Virus record (IMG/VR): IMGVR_UViG_3300030107_003883
Span: 1 to 56,206 of that record
Source: a virus
Strand: one strand, 5' to 3'
Length of the DNA: 56,206 bases
Below are positions 16,900 through 29,000 of this stretch, piece after piece. Below the pieces are notes generated by a model. That model saw nothing but the letters and a program-made list of their open reading frames with translations. It did no database searches and was not told the DNA's origin. The translations under genes were made by a program, and so were the position numbers. Position 1 is the stretch's first letter, and each line of letters starts with the position of its first letter.

Positions 16900-18003
16900 A
16901 TGACGTTAGACGAATTATGGAAAGCATATGAAGATAAAGATCAAGACTTTGCAGGAGATGTTTATGATTTTATGAAAACAGATCTTCCATTCAAGATAAC
17001 TAAAGAAGATTTTGGCAAACAATATGGAATGTATCTTCCTGAGTTTGATTACACAGGAATAGAGCTTGCTGAAAGAAAAAGAGATATAGACTATAAAGAA
17101 GCTAGAAATATATTAGATACTAGTATAGATGCTACTAATCGTGTATATGCTACAGAAATGGATACTCTTAGCGCAGGTTATGGATCTCAAGCAAGTAAAG
17201 CAAGGTCTATGGCTGGAAGAACAGGATTAAAGACTGGAACTTTAGATGAAGCATTAGAGACAACTTATGAGCAAACTGCTAATAAAGCTAAAAGTCTTGG
17301 AGAAAGACTAGATATTGCTCAAGATGAAGCTGGTGATAAATATAATATTGCTATGGTAGATTCAGCATTAGACTATGATAAAACTGTTCAAGATGAAAAA
17401 GAAGATTTTTATAATAGAACTTTAGCAGCTATTGCAAGACTTGACGCAAGGGGAGTGTGGGATAAAAAAGAAGGTGTTAAAATGTGCAATGGTGTAGAAA
17501 TACCTGAAGATCAAGAATGTGTTCCATATCAATTTGAAGGATTAGATCTTGGCTTAGGAGAATGTAACCCAGCTTGCAGTCCTCAAGAAATGTGTATATC
17601 TGGTACATGTGTAACTAATGATCTGTTAAATTGGGAAAATTTAGGCTCAACAGAAGATATAATGTGTGGACAGTATGCAGATTATATTGAAGGCGAAGGA
17701 TGTGTTCCAAATCATCCTGATATGCAAACTGATATTATTACTCCTGATACCTGTCCAACTGGCACTATATGGAGCGATAACGCAGGAGGATGTCTTTATA
17801 TAAATCCTGGTGATAAATCGGTTGGATGCGCAGGACCTTGTGCTTTATATCTTCAAGGTGGAGAAATAGGATATGATTTTTGGTCTAAAGAATGGGATGT
17901 GCTACATAATCCAACTACATACATACCTGGAGCTCCAGATCCTGATGATGATTATGGTAAATGGTATGATTGGGCGTATTGCCTGATCCCAGGAAATTGT
18001 TAA
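16900..18003 (+). CDS. Putative internal/ejection protein, Cys-rich paralogue of the upstream gene, 367 aa
   Basis: The N-terminal ~190 residues are helical and contain a Gly/Arg/Thr patch (GRTGLKTGTLDEALETTYEQ) resembling the segment around residue 170 of the upstream protein. The C-terminal half is Cys-rich (CNPACSPQEMC, a later CPTGTIW element, CAGPCALY), consistent with small disulphide- or metal-stabilised modules. Together with its upstream neighbour it looks like a tandem duplicate that has since diverged. Its location in the ejection block suggests it leaves the virion with the DNA; its molecular role is unknown. Confidence 0.75.
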   Translation: MTLDELWKAYEDKDQDFAGDVYDFMKTDLPFKITKEDFGKQYGMYLPEFDYTGIELAERKRDIDYKEARNILDTSIDATNRVYATEMDTLSAGYGSQASKARSMAGRTGLKTGTLDEALETTYEQTANKAKSLGERLDIAQDEAGDKYNIAMVDSALDYDKTVQDEKEDFYNRTLAAIARLDARGVWDKKEGVKMCNGVEIPEDQECVPYQFEGLDLGLGECNPACSPQEMCISGTCVTNDLLNWENLGSTEDIMCGQYADYIEGEGCVPNHPDMQTDIITPDTCPTGTIWSDNAGGCLYINPGDKSVGCAGPCALYLQGGEIGYDFWSKEWDVLHNPTTYIPGAPDPDDDYGKWYDWAYCLIPGNC

Positions 18004-18025
18004 ATAAACTTAAAGGAAATAAAAT

Positions 18026-19252
18026 ATGTCAGAATTAGCAGATGCATTAAATAAACTATCAGGATTAGCTGATAACTTTATTACAGCTACCACCCAAAGA
18101 CAAATACAGGTTGGTAAAGAGAAAGAAGCTCGTGTAATAAATGCTTATAACTATATGATAGGTAATGAAGAATCAGAAATTGCTGAACTTGAAACAGCAT
18201 TAAGTGCTATAGAAACCAATCTATTAGATAGAGGTGTTGAACTTAAAAGTGTAAAAGAACAGTTTAGAACAACAAACTCTGAAGAACTTTTATCTGCTGC
18301 TAATGAAAGTGCTATAAGTATGACTAATGTTAGGTTAAATGATGCTAGAGATTATAGAAGCAGACTTGAGCAAAGAAAGAGAGAGGCTCAGCAGATAAAA
18401 AGACATATAGATTTGTTTGACGATGCAATGTCTATGGTTACTCCAGGTGAAGATAGTATTGTAGATGCATCTGATGTAGCTAAAGTAGCAAATAAGTTTA
18501 CCAGTGAATACAGTCAGTTTATGCCAGAAATAGAGCAAAGACTAGCAGAACTTCAAACAGAGTCTGCATTAGACTCTCTTGAAGCAGATTACTTTTCTAG
18601 GCTAAAAATAGAAGCTCAACAGAAAATAGATGCAAATACTGCAAGTCAAGTTGAATCTAAGTTAAAAATGGCTTCATTAGAGCCTGTTAAGAAAGAAGCT
18701 GTAGAAGGTGTTGTGGCACTACTTAACAAAGGAAATTCTTTAAGTAAATTAAGAGAAGAGTTTGGAGCTGTTATAACAAGGCAGAAAGAAATTGATGCTG
18801 ATGATGATTTAAATACCAGTGAACTACAAGCTAAAGAAAATGAAATAATGCAAGAGCAACTTAGAATAGGATCTTTTTTATTTCCATGGTCTTTAAGTGA
18901 AGAAGAAGCTATATTCCAAGCTCAAGGCTTACAAGAAGCTTTAGTTAATGCTGTTGCAAATGGAAACTTTCATGATATTATAAACTATTTAGAATCATCA
19001 AACCTACAATACTATACAATGGAGCCTAAAATGGCAGGTCAATATAAAGCTGATGTTTTGAACATGTTAGGTATAGATATATCTGATGATAATTTTATAT
19101 CTCGACTAAAAGAATATCATAGTCTTGCTGGCAGAGTTGATATAAAACAGGCAGAAATTCAAGCAGAAATTTATAGAACTATAGTACCTGAAGATGAGTT
19201 TGACGACAATAGGACTAATGATTTAGACTCATTTCTTAACGAGGACTTTTAA
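18026..19252 (+). CDS. Helical internal virion protein, 408 aa
   Basis: AAAGGAAATAAA precedes the ATG. The product is almost entirely helical and charged, with coiled-coil segments at about 40-140 and 170-280. It has no Cys and no membrane segment. It lies between the Cys-rich paralogues and the giant protein, and its stop overlaps the next start (TAATG). The layout matches ejection (core) proteins of podoviruses. No enzymatic motif was seen. Confidence 0.75.
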   Translation: MSELADALNKLSGLADNFITATTQRQIQVGKEKEARVINAYNYMIGNEESEIAELETALSAIETNLLDRGVELKSVKEQFRTTNSEELLSAANESAISMTNVRLNDARDYRSRLEQRKREAQQIKRHIDLFDDAMSMVTPGEDSIVDASDVAKVANKFTSEYSQFMPEIEQRLAELQTESALDSLEADYFSRLKIEAQQKIDANTASQVESKLKMASLEPVKKEAVEGVVALLNKGNSLSKLREEFGAVITRQKEIDADDDLNTSELQAKENEIMQEQLRIGSFLFPWSLSEEEAIFQAQGLQEALVNAVANGNFHDIINYLESSNLQYYTMEPKMAGQYKADVLNMLGIDISDDNFISRLKEYHSLAGRVDIKQAEIQAEIYRTIVPEDEFDDNRTNDLDSFLNEDF

Positions 19253-20082
19253 TGAACAAGACTAAAGAAGATATAATATCTAAAGCATGGACATTGACTC
19301 AGCAATTTCCTGGAAAGAAAACTGTTATTTTAAACAAACTTTTAAATGCTAAAAGCTTTGATATAAGTATTGATGATTTTAACGCATGGGATAGCACTAT
19401 GATGCATCATGAGATTATTAAAGATGACAGTCTAACTGATAAGTTTCCTTCTGTTTCAGGATTTACTCAAACTGAAAATATGAGTGATACTGAAATATTA
19501 AAAGTATTTCATGCAAGAGATGAGCTAACTAAAAAGAAAGAAGATGTAGGATCTCCTCCTATAGAAGCTGATTGGTTTAAATCAGGAGTTGAAGCTGAAG
19601 AAAGAATAGAAGAGTTAATGCCTTTTTATCAAACTAAGATGGAAGAAGAATGGGCAGGAATGTCAGAAATGGATGCTAAAACAGCAATACCAACAATAGC
19701 AGGACAGGTTGTAAAAGCTCCATTTCAAATGCTAACTCAGCTAACAGCAGGTTGGGGTGATTATGTAGGTAAAAACTTTGAAGAACAAATACATGAAAGA
19801 GGCTTTATGTCATCATGGAATCCATTAACAGGGTTTGGTGCATGGGATATAGCTGAATTTAGAACTAATCCTTTAACAGGAAAGAGAGGTTTTACTCCTG
19901 AACTTTTAGAAATGGAACAAGAACTAGAAGATCTATATGAGGATAAAAGAGTATTTAATAAGAAGATGAATGAAGGTGGATGGCAGGAAAGATACGAACT
20001 AGATGAAGAGCTTCAGTCTTTAAACCAAATAATTATGGAAAATAAACTATTAGACCCAAGACTATATGGAGAAGTTGAATAA
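19252..20082 (+). CDS. Internal virion protein, 276 aa
   Basis: The start is coupled to the upstream stop, and the end is three bases from the ATG of the 3039-aa gene. Residues 1-60 are basic/helical. A central segment (KTAIPTIAGQVVKAPFQMLT, then GWGDYVG) is a weakly hydrophobic helix-turn-helix that could contact membranes. The C-terminus is acidic and helical. It is probably an assembly or ejection partner of the giant protein; this is inference from position. Confidence 0.7.
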   Translation: MNKTKEDIISKAWTLTQQFPGKKTVILNKLLNAKSFDISIDDFNAWDSTMMHHEIIKDDSLTDKFPSVSGFTQTENMSDTEILKVFHARDELTKKKEDVGSPPIEADWFKSGVEAEERIEELMPFYQTKMEEEWAGMSEMDAKTAIPTIAGQVVKAPFQMLTQLTAGWGDYVGKNFEEQIHERGFMSSWNPLTGFGAWDIAEFRTNPLTGKRGFTPELLEMEQELEDLYEDKRVFNKKMNEGGWQERYELDEELQSLNQIIMENKLLDPRLYGEVE

Positions 20083-20085
20083 ACT

Positions 20086-23000
20086 ATGAGTGATAATATA
20101 AGAAAGCAAGCAGAATATTGGGGGCAACAACAGTCGCCTGACTTAAACTTTTTAAAGCAAAAATATAAAGATATGCAACCCTGGCAAGTTAAAGCTAGGG
20201 ATCCTCAAGCTTATAAAGCATTATATGAACAAGCAGCACCTGGTCCAACAGGTATAGCGGACTCTAATCCTGTAACAGATTTCCTTGGAAATATGGCATG
20301 GGCTGTAGGTGAAGAGATGACATTAGGAGCTTCACTAGGTATTGATTTATATGCAGGCGGAGAAGTAAGGGAAACATTAGGCGTTCAAGAATGGGCTGAT
20401 AACTCATGGGCTGGTAGACTTGGTCAAATAGCTGGTCAAGGTGTAGGTTTTATATCTGGTGTAGGACTTATAGGAAAAGGACTAGGAAAAGCTAGTGGTG
20501 CATTAAACTTAGGTCGTAAAGCATTATCTAAAGGAGCTGGTAAAAAGCTTAGATCTGAAACTGGAGAGACTTTAAATAAGATAGTAGGCGATGTAGATGA
20601 TGCAGTAATGAGAGACTTTTCTGAAGAACTATATCAGACAGGTGCAGTTGCTATTAAAACAGGTCAAGAAGCTGCTAAAGCTTTTGGAAGAACTGCCACC
20701 AAGGTAGATCCTTTCAGCAACTTTGACTTACAAGGGGAAATTAGTAAAAACTTTGATGAACTATTACTAGAAAATATTAAGAAGAATAAAAACCTTGGGG
20801 ATAATGTACGTCAGAATCTCTTAGATCCAGCAAATAAGGAGCTTAGAGACGAGATTAGAGATAATAGTATAAAAGCTGCACAAGAATTTAGATCTGAAGA
20901 TGTGCCACGTGTTTTGGCTGCTAAATGGAGTGGTGTTCTAGGTGATCACGGAGCTCAGGTTGCTGGAGATATGGCTTACGAAGCTACTCTTCTTGGTTTA
21001 CATGGTGGATTAAGGAACTTAGTTGAAAGGGGAGTGTCTGCAGGACTAGATATAGATGATGAAAACTATGGAAGAAGGTCTTTCTTTAGTGACGTAATGC
21101 ATGGTATGATAGTTGGTGGAATGTTAGCACCTACTAGATATATACCTGGAGGAGCTAGAGTAGAGGTAGACTTAAGTAAGGGCCTTGGAGGTGTTAGGTC
21201 TGGTGTATTAGCTAATGTAAAGCAAATGGGACAGTCTGTTATACGTAAATACAATGGCAAAAAAGCTACAGATTATACCCCTAAACAGCTACAAACTATG
21301 ATGCGTAATGTTTGGTATGGTTCTAATAAAAACACAGAGTTTTTCAGAGGTATAGAGGGCTGGACTCCTAGACTAGTAGAAGATGTAGGTATGTTAGCTA
21401 ATGCTACTAATGTTAAAGTATTGCAAAATGTATATAATAAAGTCTCTAGAGATCTATCTAAAAACCTTATACCTATGTTAAGAAGAGAAGTTGCTAGAGA
21501 TTTATTTGAATCTGCTCCTAGATATGTAGTAGGCTCAGCTGTTATGAATGCTCAGAACTGGTATCAGAACTATGATCATATCACTGCAGATCAGTTTATA
21601 ACAGATGCTGTAGTTGGTATGTTTTATATGAAAAGAGGTAAAGTATTAAGTGGAAAGCCACCACTTCCTAAGTTTTTAACTTCCAGTGATATTAAAGGTA
21701 ATGAAATAGCTAAAATGTCACAAGCATTTGATGTATTAGGCTATGATAAGACTCAGCTTGATTTTATGGGTAGTGCTTGGGATAAAGTATATGCAGATCA
21801 TATGTTAGGAGAAAGCATTATTCAGCGTGGTAAGGATACTATGCCTGATATACGTAATGCTAATGCTATACTTGAAAAAGATATGGTTCCTGCTACTGAC
21901 TATGTTCAGATGCTTAAAGATCCTACTTTAAAAAACTTTAACGAACAAATATCCTTAGAGTATACACAAAGATTATCAATGGCTAGTGATCTTAGGGCCC
22001 AAGGAAGAGAAGCTGAAGCTAGAAGAATGGAACTTAGTGCTAATGATTTATTAGCTAAGTCAGATATAGCTCAAATGCTAGTTAATGATCTTAACTTTGG
22101 AATGGTTGACAAGAATGTACAACCTATGACTAAAGATGCTGCTATAGAATTTATAAATAGAATGAGCAGTATAGAGCTTAATGGTAAAAAGTTAACTATA
22201 GATAATGTATCTGCTGAAATACAAAAGCTTCGTAAAGCTGCTGCATATAAGACTACATCTCAAATACAGTTAGCTATGGAAGACTATATTAAAAACTCTT
22301 TAGACGCTTTTGGCTTATGGGATGTATCAATGGAAAGTGCTGGAACTATAAACATCCACCCTAGCACTAAAGACTTGTTATTAAAGAAGTTAGCTAGTAA
22401 TGAAAAGCTTGGAGAATACTCTACAGCTATCATGGCATTACATGATGTATTAGAAATGGCTAGCAGAACAGGCGTTATAAGATTTACTGATACTGCTATG
22501 GCTTGGAAAGCAGAAGGTGGACAAAAGCTAACAGCAGAAAAGTTAAATAGAATAGCTGATGAGTATAAAATCAATACAGAAAGAATGCATGATCTTGTTA
22601 TGGGTACAGAAAATAGTGGATGGAGAGACCTTGTAACAAATAAAAGAACTAGTGAAGCTTTTATGGATGATCATATACTAGCTTCTACACCTATATGGCA
22701 TGCAATAGATGCTAATATGAAGCACTTACGTAATGATATAGGGCTACATATACTAACAGGTAAAGGTGGACAAGGAACAGAGCAAACTATAGCCTTACAT
22801 CAAGAGATAATGAATGACTTATTTAAAGGTAAGCGTAAGATTATATTGTCTGAAGAAGCAGGAGAAAGAACTTTAACTGATAAGCCACATCTTATTAATG
22901 TGTTAAATAACCTTAACAGGTCATGGCAGCTAACAGAAGGTGTTGGTAAGAGAGGTGTAACAGAGATACGCTCTAGTCAGTTAGAGGCTATACATGAAAA

Positions 23001-26000
23001 GCTTTCAAGAGAAGTAGGTAATGTATTTAGTGACAACAATGCATTCCAGGCTTTTAAAAACTATTTAGATAATACATATATAGACAATATACTAGGTGGT
23101 AGCGCTTCATATGGTGCTAAGAAAGCATTATCAAGTCTTATACAGGAAGGAAATCCTTTAGCTTTCACTGATCCAGTCACTAATAAACGTGTTATAGCTT
23201 CTGGTGAGGCTATTAGAACAGCTATATTAGGTTCTGAATATGGTATTGAAATGCAAAGAATGAACCCTGAGTTTGCAAGTGAAGTAAGAACTATGGTTGA
23301 TAGGTATATAAAAGAGATTGAAAGACCTGTTAAAGGCAAAGGAGACTACTTAGAATTTAGTGATAAGATTACAATAGATCAAACATCTCAGCATAACCCT
23401 AAAGACTGGATGCAATCCTTACTATCTATGGAAGCATTATTAGATGGTAGTAAAGTAGTTGATATATCTAGAGTTGTAAAGAATGTACATCTACTAGAGT
23501 CTATGAACAGTTCTTTTAATACAGCTGCACACTTTGAAAAACTAGCTCAAGTTGCAGATAATAAAATTACAGTAGAACAGCTCAGGGCTGCAATGGATGG
23601 GCTTAGAACTAATACTAGACAGTTATCTTATTTAGTTACTGATGCTATGCAGAATGGTGATTTCTTAATGATACGTCAATTAGTAGATGCTCAATATGAT
23701 ATACAGAGAGCTATAGATAGAGCTAAACAGTTTACTGCAGAGGGTAAAGGTAGTATAGAAGAAGTTAGCTCTACTATATATAAAGTAACTATGGAAGCTA
23801 TAAATGAGCGTAATAGAAAGCTTTCTTTAGATAGTGTAGAATCTGTAGATGAGTTTATTAGACGTCAAGAAGAGGTAGTCACACGTCAAGACAGGTCAGG
23901 TAAGCCTGTATTAGAGAGTCAAACTATATCTGAGAGTCAGTATAAAAGTAAGTATGGTATAGATCAGACATCTTTAGACCTTATTAAAGGGGATATGGTT
24001 GCATTTAGCAACACTGCACATGACCTGGCAGCAGAGGTTAGCAGTTTTATGAACAATTTCCCTGGCGTCAAGCAAAGACCTGATGCTATGAGAACTGTAT
24101 TAGAAAATTTAGAAAACTTAGGCATACCTGCTGATGCCTATATGTCTCAAATAGTAAAGCCATGGATAGAAACTCAATGGACTAAAGCAAAAGCCTTAGA
24201 TGATAAGCTTAATCGTGATACATTCTTGACTGATACTGCTCAACTACTAGTTAGTGCTTGGGCTCAAAAGAAAGTCACTCTAGGGAACTTTGAGAACGGA
24301 GCATTAAGACTATCAACCAAGTCAGTTACTAACTGGGATGCAGGATTCTTAGGCCTTATTAACTCTTTAGGCATACAGAATAAGCCTAACTCATTTATGA
24401 TAATGGGAGAGCAGTCAATAGCTGGTAATCGTACTGTTAATAAACTTAGCGAAACAATGATGCAAGAGATTAATGCTAAGTTGGCAGCGGGAGCTAATAT
24501 AAAAGTAGAAAGATCAGAGCTATTCTCTGCTAATGAACGTGCTGAATTGGAAAAAATGCTAAAAGATATGCCTATAGTTGGTGAAGGTGCTGATGGCAGG
24601 GCTCAATTCCAAGCATTCAGGCTAGATGAAAAGCAAGCTATTATATTATCTACTAGTACATATCCAGATATAGTTAATAGATGGCGTTCTAAAGGCGAAG
24701 GTTCATTGTTTAACGAGCTTTCTAAAGTTGTTGGAGAGACAGCAGCTAAGAACTATTTAGAGAAGTCTTTAAAGTTAAATGAGTTTAAGAATGATCAGAT
24801 AGATACTCAGAAGTTTACTACTGAAACTATAGAAGGTTTACTTTTAACTACAAGACTATTAAAAGATAATGCATTTTACTTAGATAAGCTGGTTAAAGGT
24901 GAAATGACTAGAGAAGAAGTGTTTAAAGCATTAAAGTACTTAAAGCTATCTAACCCAAGAGGTGGTATTACTTTAAATAAAAAGACTGTAGATATAATGA
25001 GGTACTTTACTAAAGAAATAATGCCTGATACACCTCAGTATAAAGATATAAAAAGACATTTTGAAGGGCAAATGAGTAGACCTCACAGGCAAGTTACATT
25101 GTTTGATGAAAAGGGCCCTAATGAGAACTTCTTTAATAGTGATGCAGAGTATAGAGCAAAGGTTAGAGATCAGTATGTAAATGAAAGAGGCTTTAGTGTA
25201 GAAGAAGCTACTAAGATAGCTAATGAGTTGGCAGATAAACTTGCACCTGAAGCTAAGTCTAAAGTAGATGGTGAACAATATTTAAGTTTACCAGAAATGA
25301 CAGCATTATTAACCTCTAGAGGGGCTGATGCCAGTTGGTTTGTATTTGATGCTAATAATAATGTAGTTGGCTTTAACACTATTATTAAGCCTGTTGTATC
25401 TCAAAGTAAGGTTAATCCTGATGGCTCTATGTCTGTAGTTATAAACAAGACAGCTTTCAAGTATGATCCTACTATGGATGCAGCTATGAAGAATGCTGAT
25501 GGTACATATTTTACAGATAGTATAGCATTTAAATCTGCTAGTAAAGTAAACCAAAGTAAAGCGTCTGCAGAAAGTCCTTGGGTTGAAAATGCAATACCTG
25601 TACAGACACCTACAGATGTCACTAAACCATGGAAGCCTCAAGTTGCATTAGATATTCAAAACCAGAATACAGCTGGAAGTAATATGAGAATAGCAAGTGT
25701 AGACAGGGCTAATATGATGCTTAAGTCTATTAGTGGTCCTCATGATGGCACATTAAGTATGGCTTTTGGTAACTTCTTATCTAATCCAGCACAAGATGTA
25801 ATGAACTCTTGGTTAAAATCTACTAATGCAGTTAAAGATTTAAGTCAGCACATGCAAGACCTATATCAGAATCCATTTGCTTTTAAAGCTATAGCTGAAA
25901 AGCTTAAAGGATTTGATAAAGAGACTGGAGATATAACAGCTAGTCTTACAGGTTTAGAGGCAGTATTATCCGAAGGTGGTATACCTATATATGAACACTT

Positions 26001-29000
26001 GAGACCTCAAATAGAGAGAGCATTAGTTGGTAACTATTTAGGCTCTAGAAACTTTGCATCAGGCAATATAGAAAATGGTGCATATAATGTTATGACTGCA
26101 GCAGACGGACTTAGTCTTCCAGTAAGAGAGAATGGCATGCAATCAAGATTTGGTGGTAGCGGTATACCTCATGCAGAGTCTAATAAAAATATTAGAACAA
26201 TGTTAAGAGATCCAGGTGGTACTGAAAGCGTATCTCTTATATTTAGAATAACAGAGTCTCAAGCTAATGCATTAAATAAGGCTTTTAAAGCTAAGTCTGA
26301 GGTTAAAACAGATATATTTAAAGCAGGTGATGAACTTATAGCATCTGGCGATGGTTCAGTATCAGGTACATTTGATGGCATGTTAAATAGAATCTATGGC
26401 TCTAACCTTGAAGGCTCTTACGGTCCAGGACGTAGAAATGCTATAATGGATAGACAAATATCATCTGAGATTGTTCAAGACCTTATAGGTAAGAACTATA
26501 AAGACATTATACAGGAAGCATTTGAGTTAAAGCATTCAGATGGAGCTGATAAAATACAGACTTTAGGTGAACTTGTAAGGTTTGTAGATGGTAAGCCTCT
26601 TAGCGCTGTTGAACGTCAAAATGAAAAGACATACTTTGAAGACTATACTATCACTGATGGAACAGGTTCAATGGCACAAAAACATGGCTATCAATCTGTT
26701 CGTGTTGCTGATGTAAACTTAAGAACTCCTAAGGATGGTATTAATAGTTGGGTTATAACTGGTATAGAAAAGCTTATAGACAGGCGTAAAGGTGCCGTAA
26801 GCGAAATGAACAGTCAAGACCTTATTAATCCTCAGGATGCTGACTTTGATTTAGATAAATCAGCAAGCTTCTTTGGAACACCAGGGCCTATCTTAAAAGA
26901 AATACATGCTGCATCAGGATACCATGAGATATCGTCAGAAAGAATATGGGATAAAGCATTAACTGAAGTTAGTTATGAAATGCCACAGATGAGCTCATAT
27001 ATAAATGAGTTAAAGAACTTAGAGTCTGCTAGGCCAGTAGTTGTTAGACAGCATTCTTTAACATCTTTAATGTATCAGTACTTTACATCTTTAGATGGAC
27101 TAGCTCAAAAGAATCTTATTAGACCTGGCTATGAAACAGGTATACATAGAGATAAATATGGCGTAGACAGAGTATCTCAAAGTACCCCAGGTACTAACGT
27201 TGTAATAGATTTTCAAGCTCCAAGTAATAGAACTAAATATCAGATAGCATTTAGACATGGTGGAGAGTTTGTTGACGCTATAGGGCATATGAAGAAAGTT
27301 ATTAAGCATACTATAGATACTTACGGTGATCTTACTAAGCTTAACGATAGAAATATGATGGAAGAGTTTTGGTTCAATGATAACTTTGGACTGTTTAAAG
27401 TTGTAGAAACAGAAGGCTTTAATGCTGGTAGAGAAGTTGGCTGGAACAATTCAGTTGCTGAGATAGCACAGTTTAAAAAACAGATTAAAGATGGGTTCTT
27501 GAATCCTATGAACAAGATCTTTAATCTAGGCCTAGGCGTTGAAACATTAAGTGATGGTACAAGTAGAAAGCTTGGCTTTTATGACTATGTATCTACCTTT
27601 GAAAGAGCTAGGTCAGACATGTCACGTACTGCTGAGTTTAATAAAGAGTTAAAACCTTTTATTGATAACTTTTTAGGGTTCTTAGGTGAGCGTCCAGGCG
27701 CTGCAGGTACTAGTAATCATCCTTTAGTTGATGGTCTTATTAAAATGACTGAAGCTCATAATAAAAACTTTCCTATGCGTATAGAGCGTGGCAATGAGCT
27801 AGGCAATATGCTTAACGGAGCTGCAGTAGATGTTAAGAGTGTTGAAGTTCAAAATGCTATCAATAAGTATATGCAGAACGAAAAGAATTGGGTTCGCTTT
27901 AGCTCATTACAATGGGAAGTAAATCAGCTAGAGAATACATTAAATGACATGCGTGCACGTAGGCAGGACAAGACTAGGCAGTATGAAAATATGGAAAAGC
28001 GTAAGCAAATGTTAACTGAAACATTAGGCCAGGTAGAAGTAATAGCTAATGATAAATTTGTTAGAGAGTCTACTCCAAGAAGAAGGTCAGGTCAAATGGC
28101 AGAAGCTGATGCTAACTATGCAGTATATAAAGTAAGAAATGGTGATGTTAAAAGCGTAACAAGAATTAGTAAAGGAGATAGGTTCTTTTGGAATGCTGGT
28201 GATGTTGTTGTAAAGAATCCTAGAACATTTAGATTCACTGATCCTATACAGCAAAAGCATTTACGCACAATGCATAGAGCCTTTGGTAATTTACTAACAG
28301 GAGTTGAAAAGTTTGATGTTGCAGACAGCAGAGGATATGTCAGGAGTAAGATAAATGATATTAAGCAAGAGTTTTATAATATAGACACACAGTTCTCTGA
28401 TGCATCTGTTAGAAACAACAGTATGTATAAAGATATATATAGCACAAAATTAGAAGCTCTAAAAACTTCGTTTAACGACATAATGATAGCAAGGGGACCT
28501 CAGTATGCTAAGCAGTTTTTACATACGTTATTGACCCCAAGAGTGTCCAATTCTGAGATGTCTATACTAGGTTATGATAATAAGAATGAGTCTTATTACT
28601 CAGGCTTTAGATTTCAGAGTAATAAATCTAGTGAACAGATGGTTATGAGGTTCATGACCGCGGCTATGGATGGTAAAGTATCAGGATTTAATAAAGCTTT
28701 AGCAAAAGAATGGTTTGCAGAAATAGAACAAGCTCGTAAAATAGCCTACCTGATGACACATGATAAATCATTAAGTGGTGATGCATTTAAGATAGGAAAT
28801 CTAGACAGAGGTCTTAATCCTAGCTTTGATGTGTTACCTAGAACAGATGCTAAGCCTAAGTTATTAGATGTCAAGGCTAATAATGAACAGGCTCGTAAAA
28901 CTATACAATCATATCTTACAGGGTCATACTTTTTAGATCCTATAGAACTGTATAGATTAACAGTAGGTCTAGATAAGACAATGAATGAAATGCCTAGCCC

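Noticed and set aside
16547-16927. Open frames on both strands over the end of the Cys-rich virion gene
   Set aside because: Caused by the low-complexity purine-rich sequence; no start signals fit.
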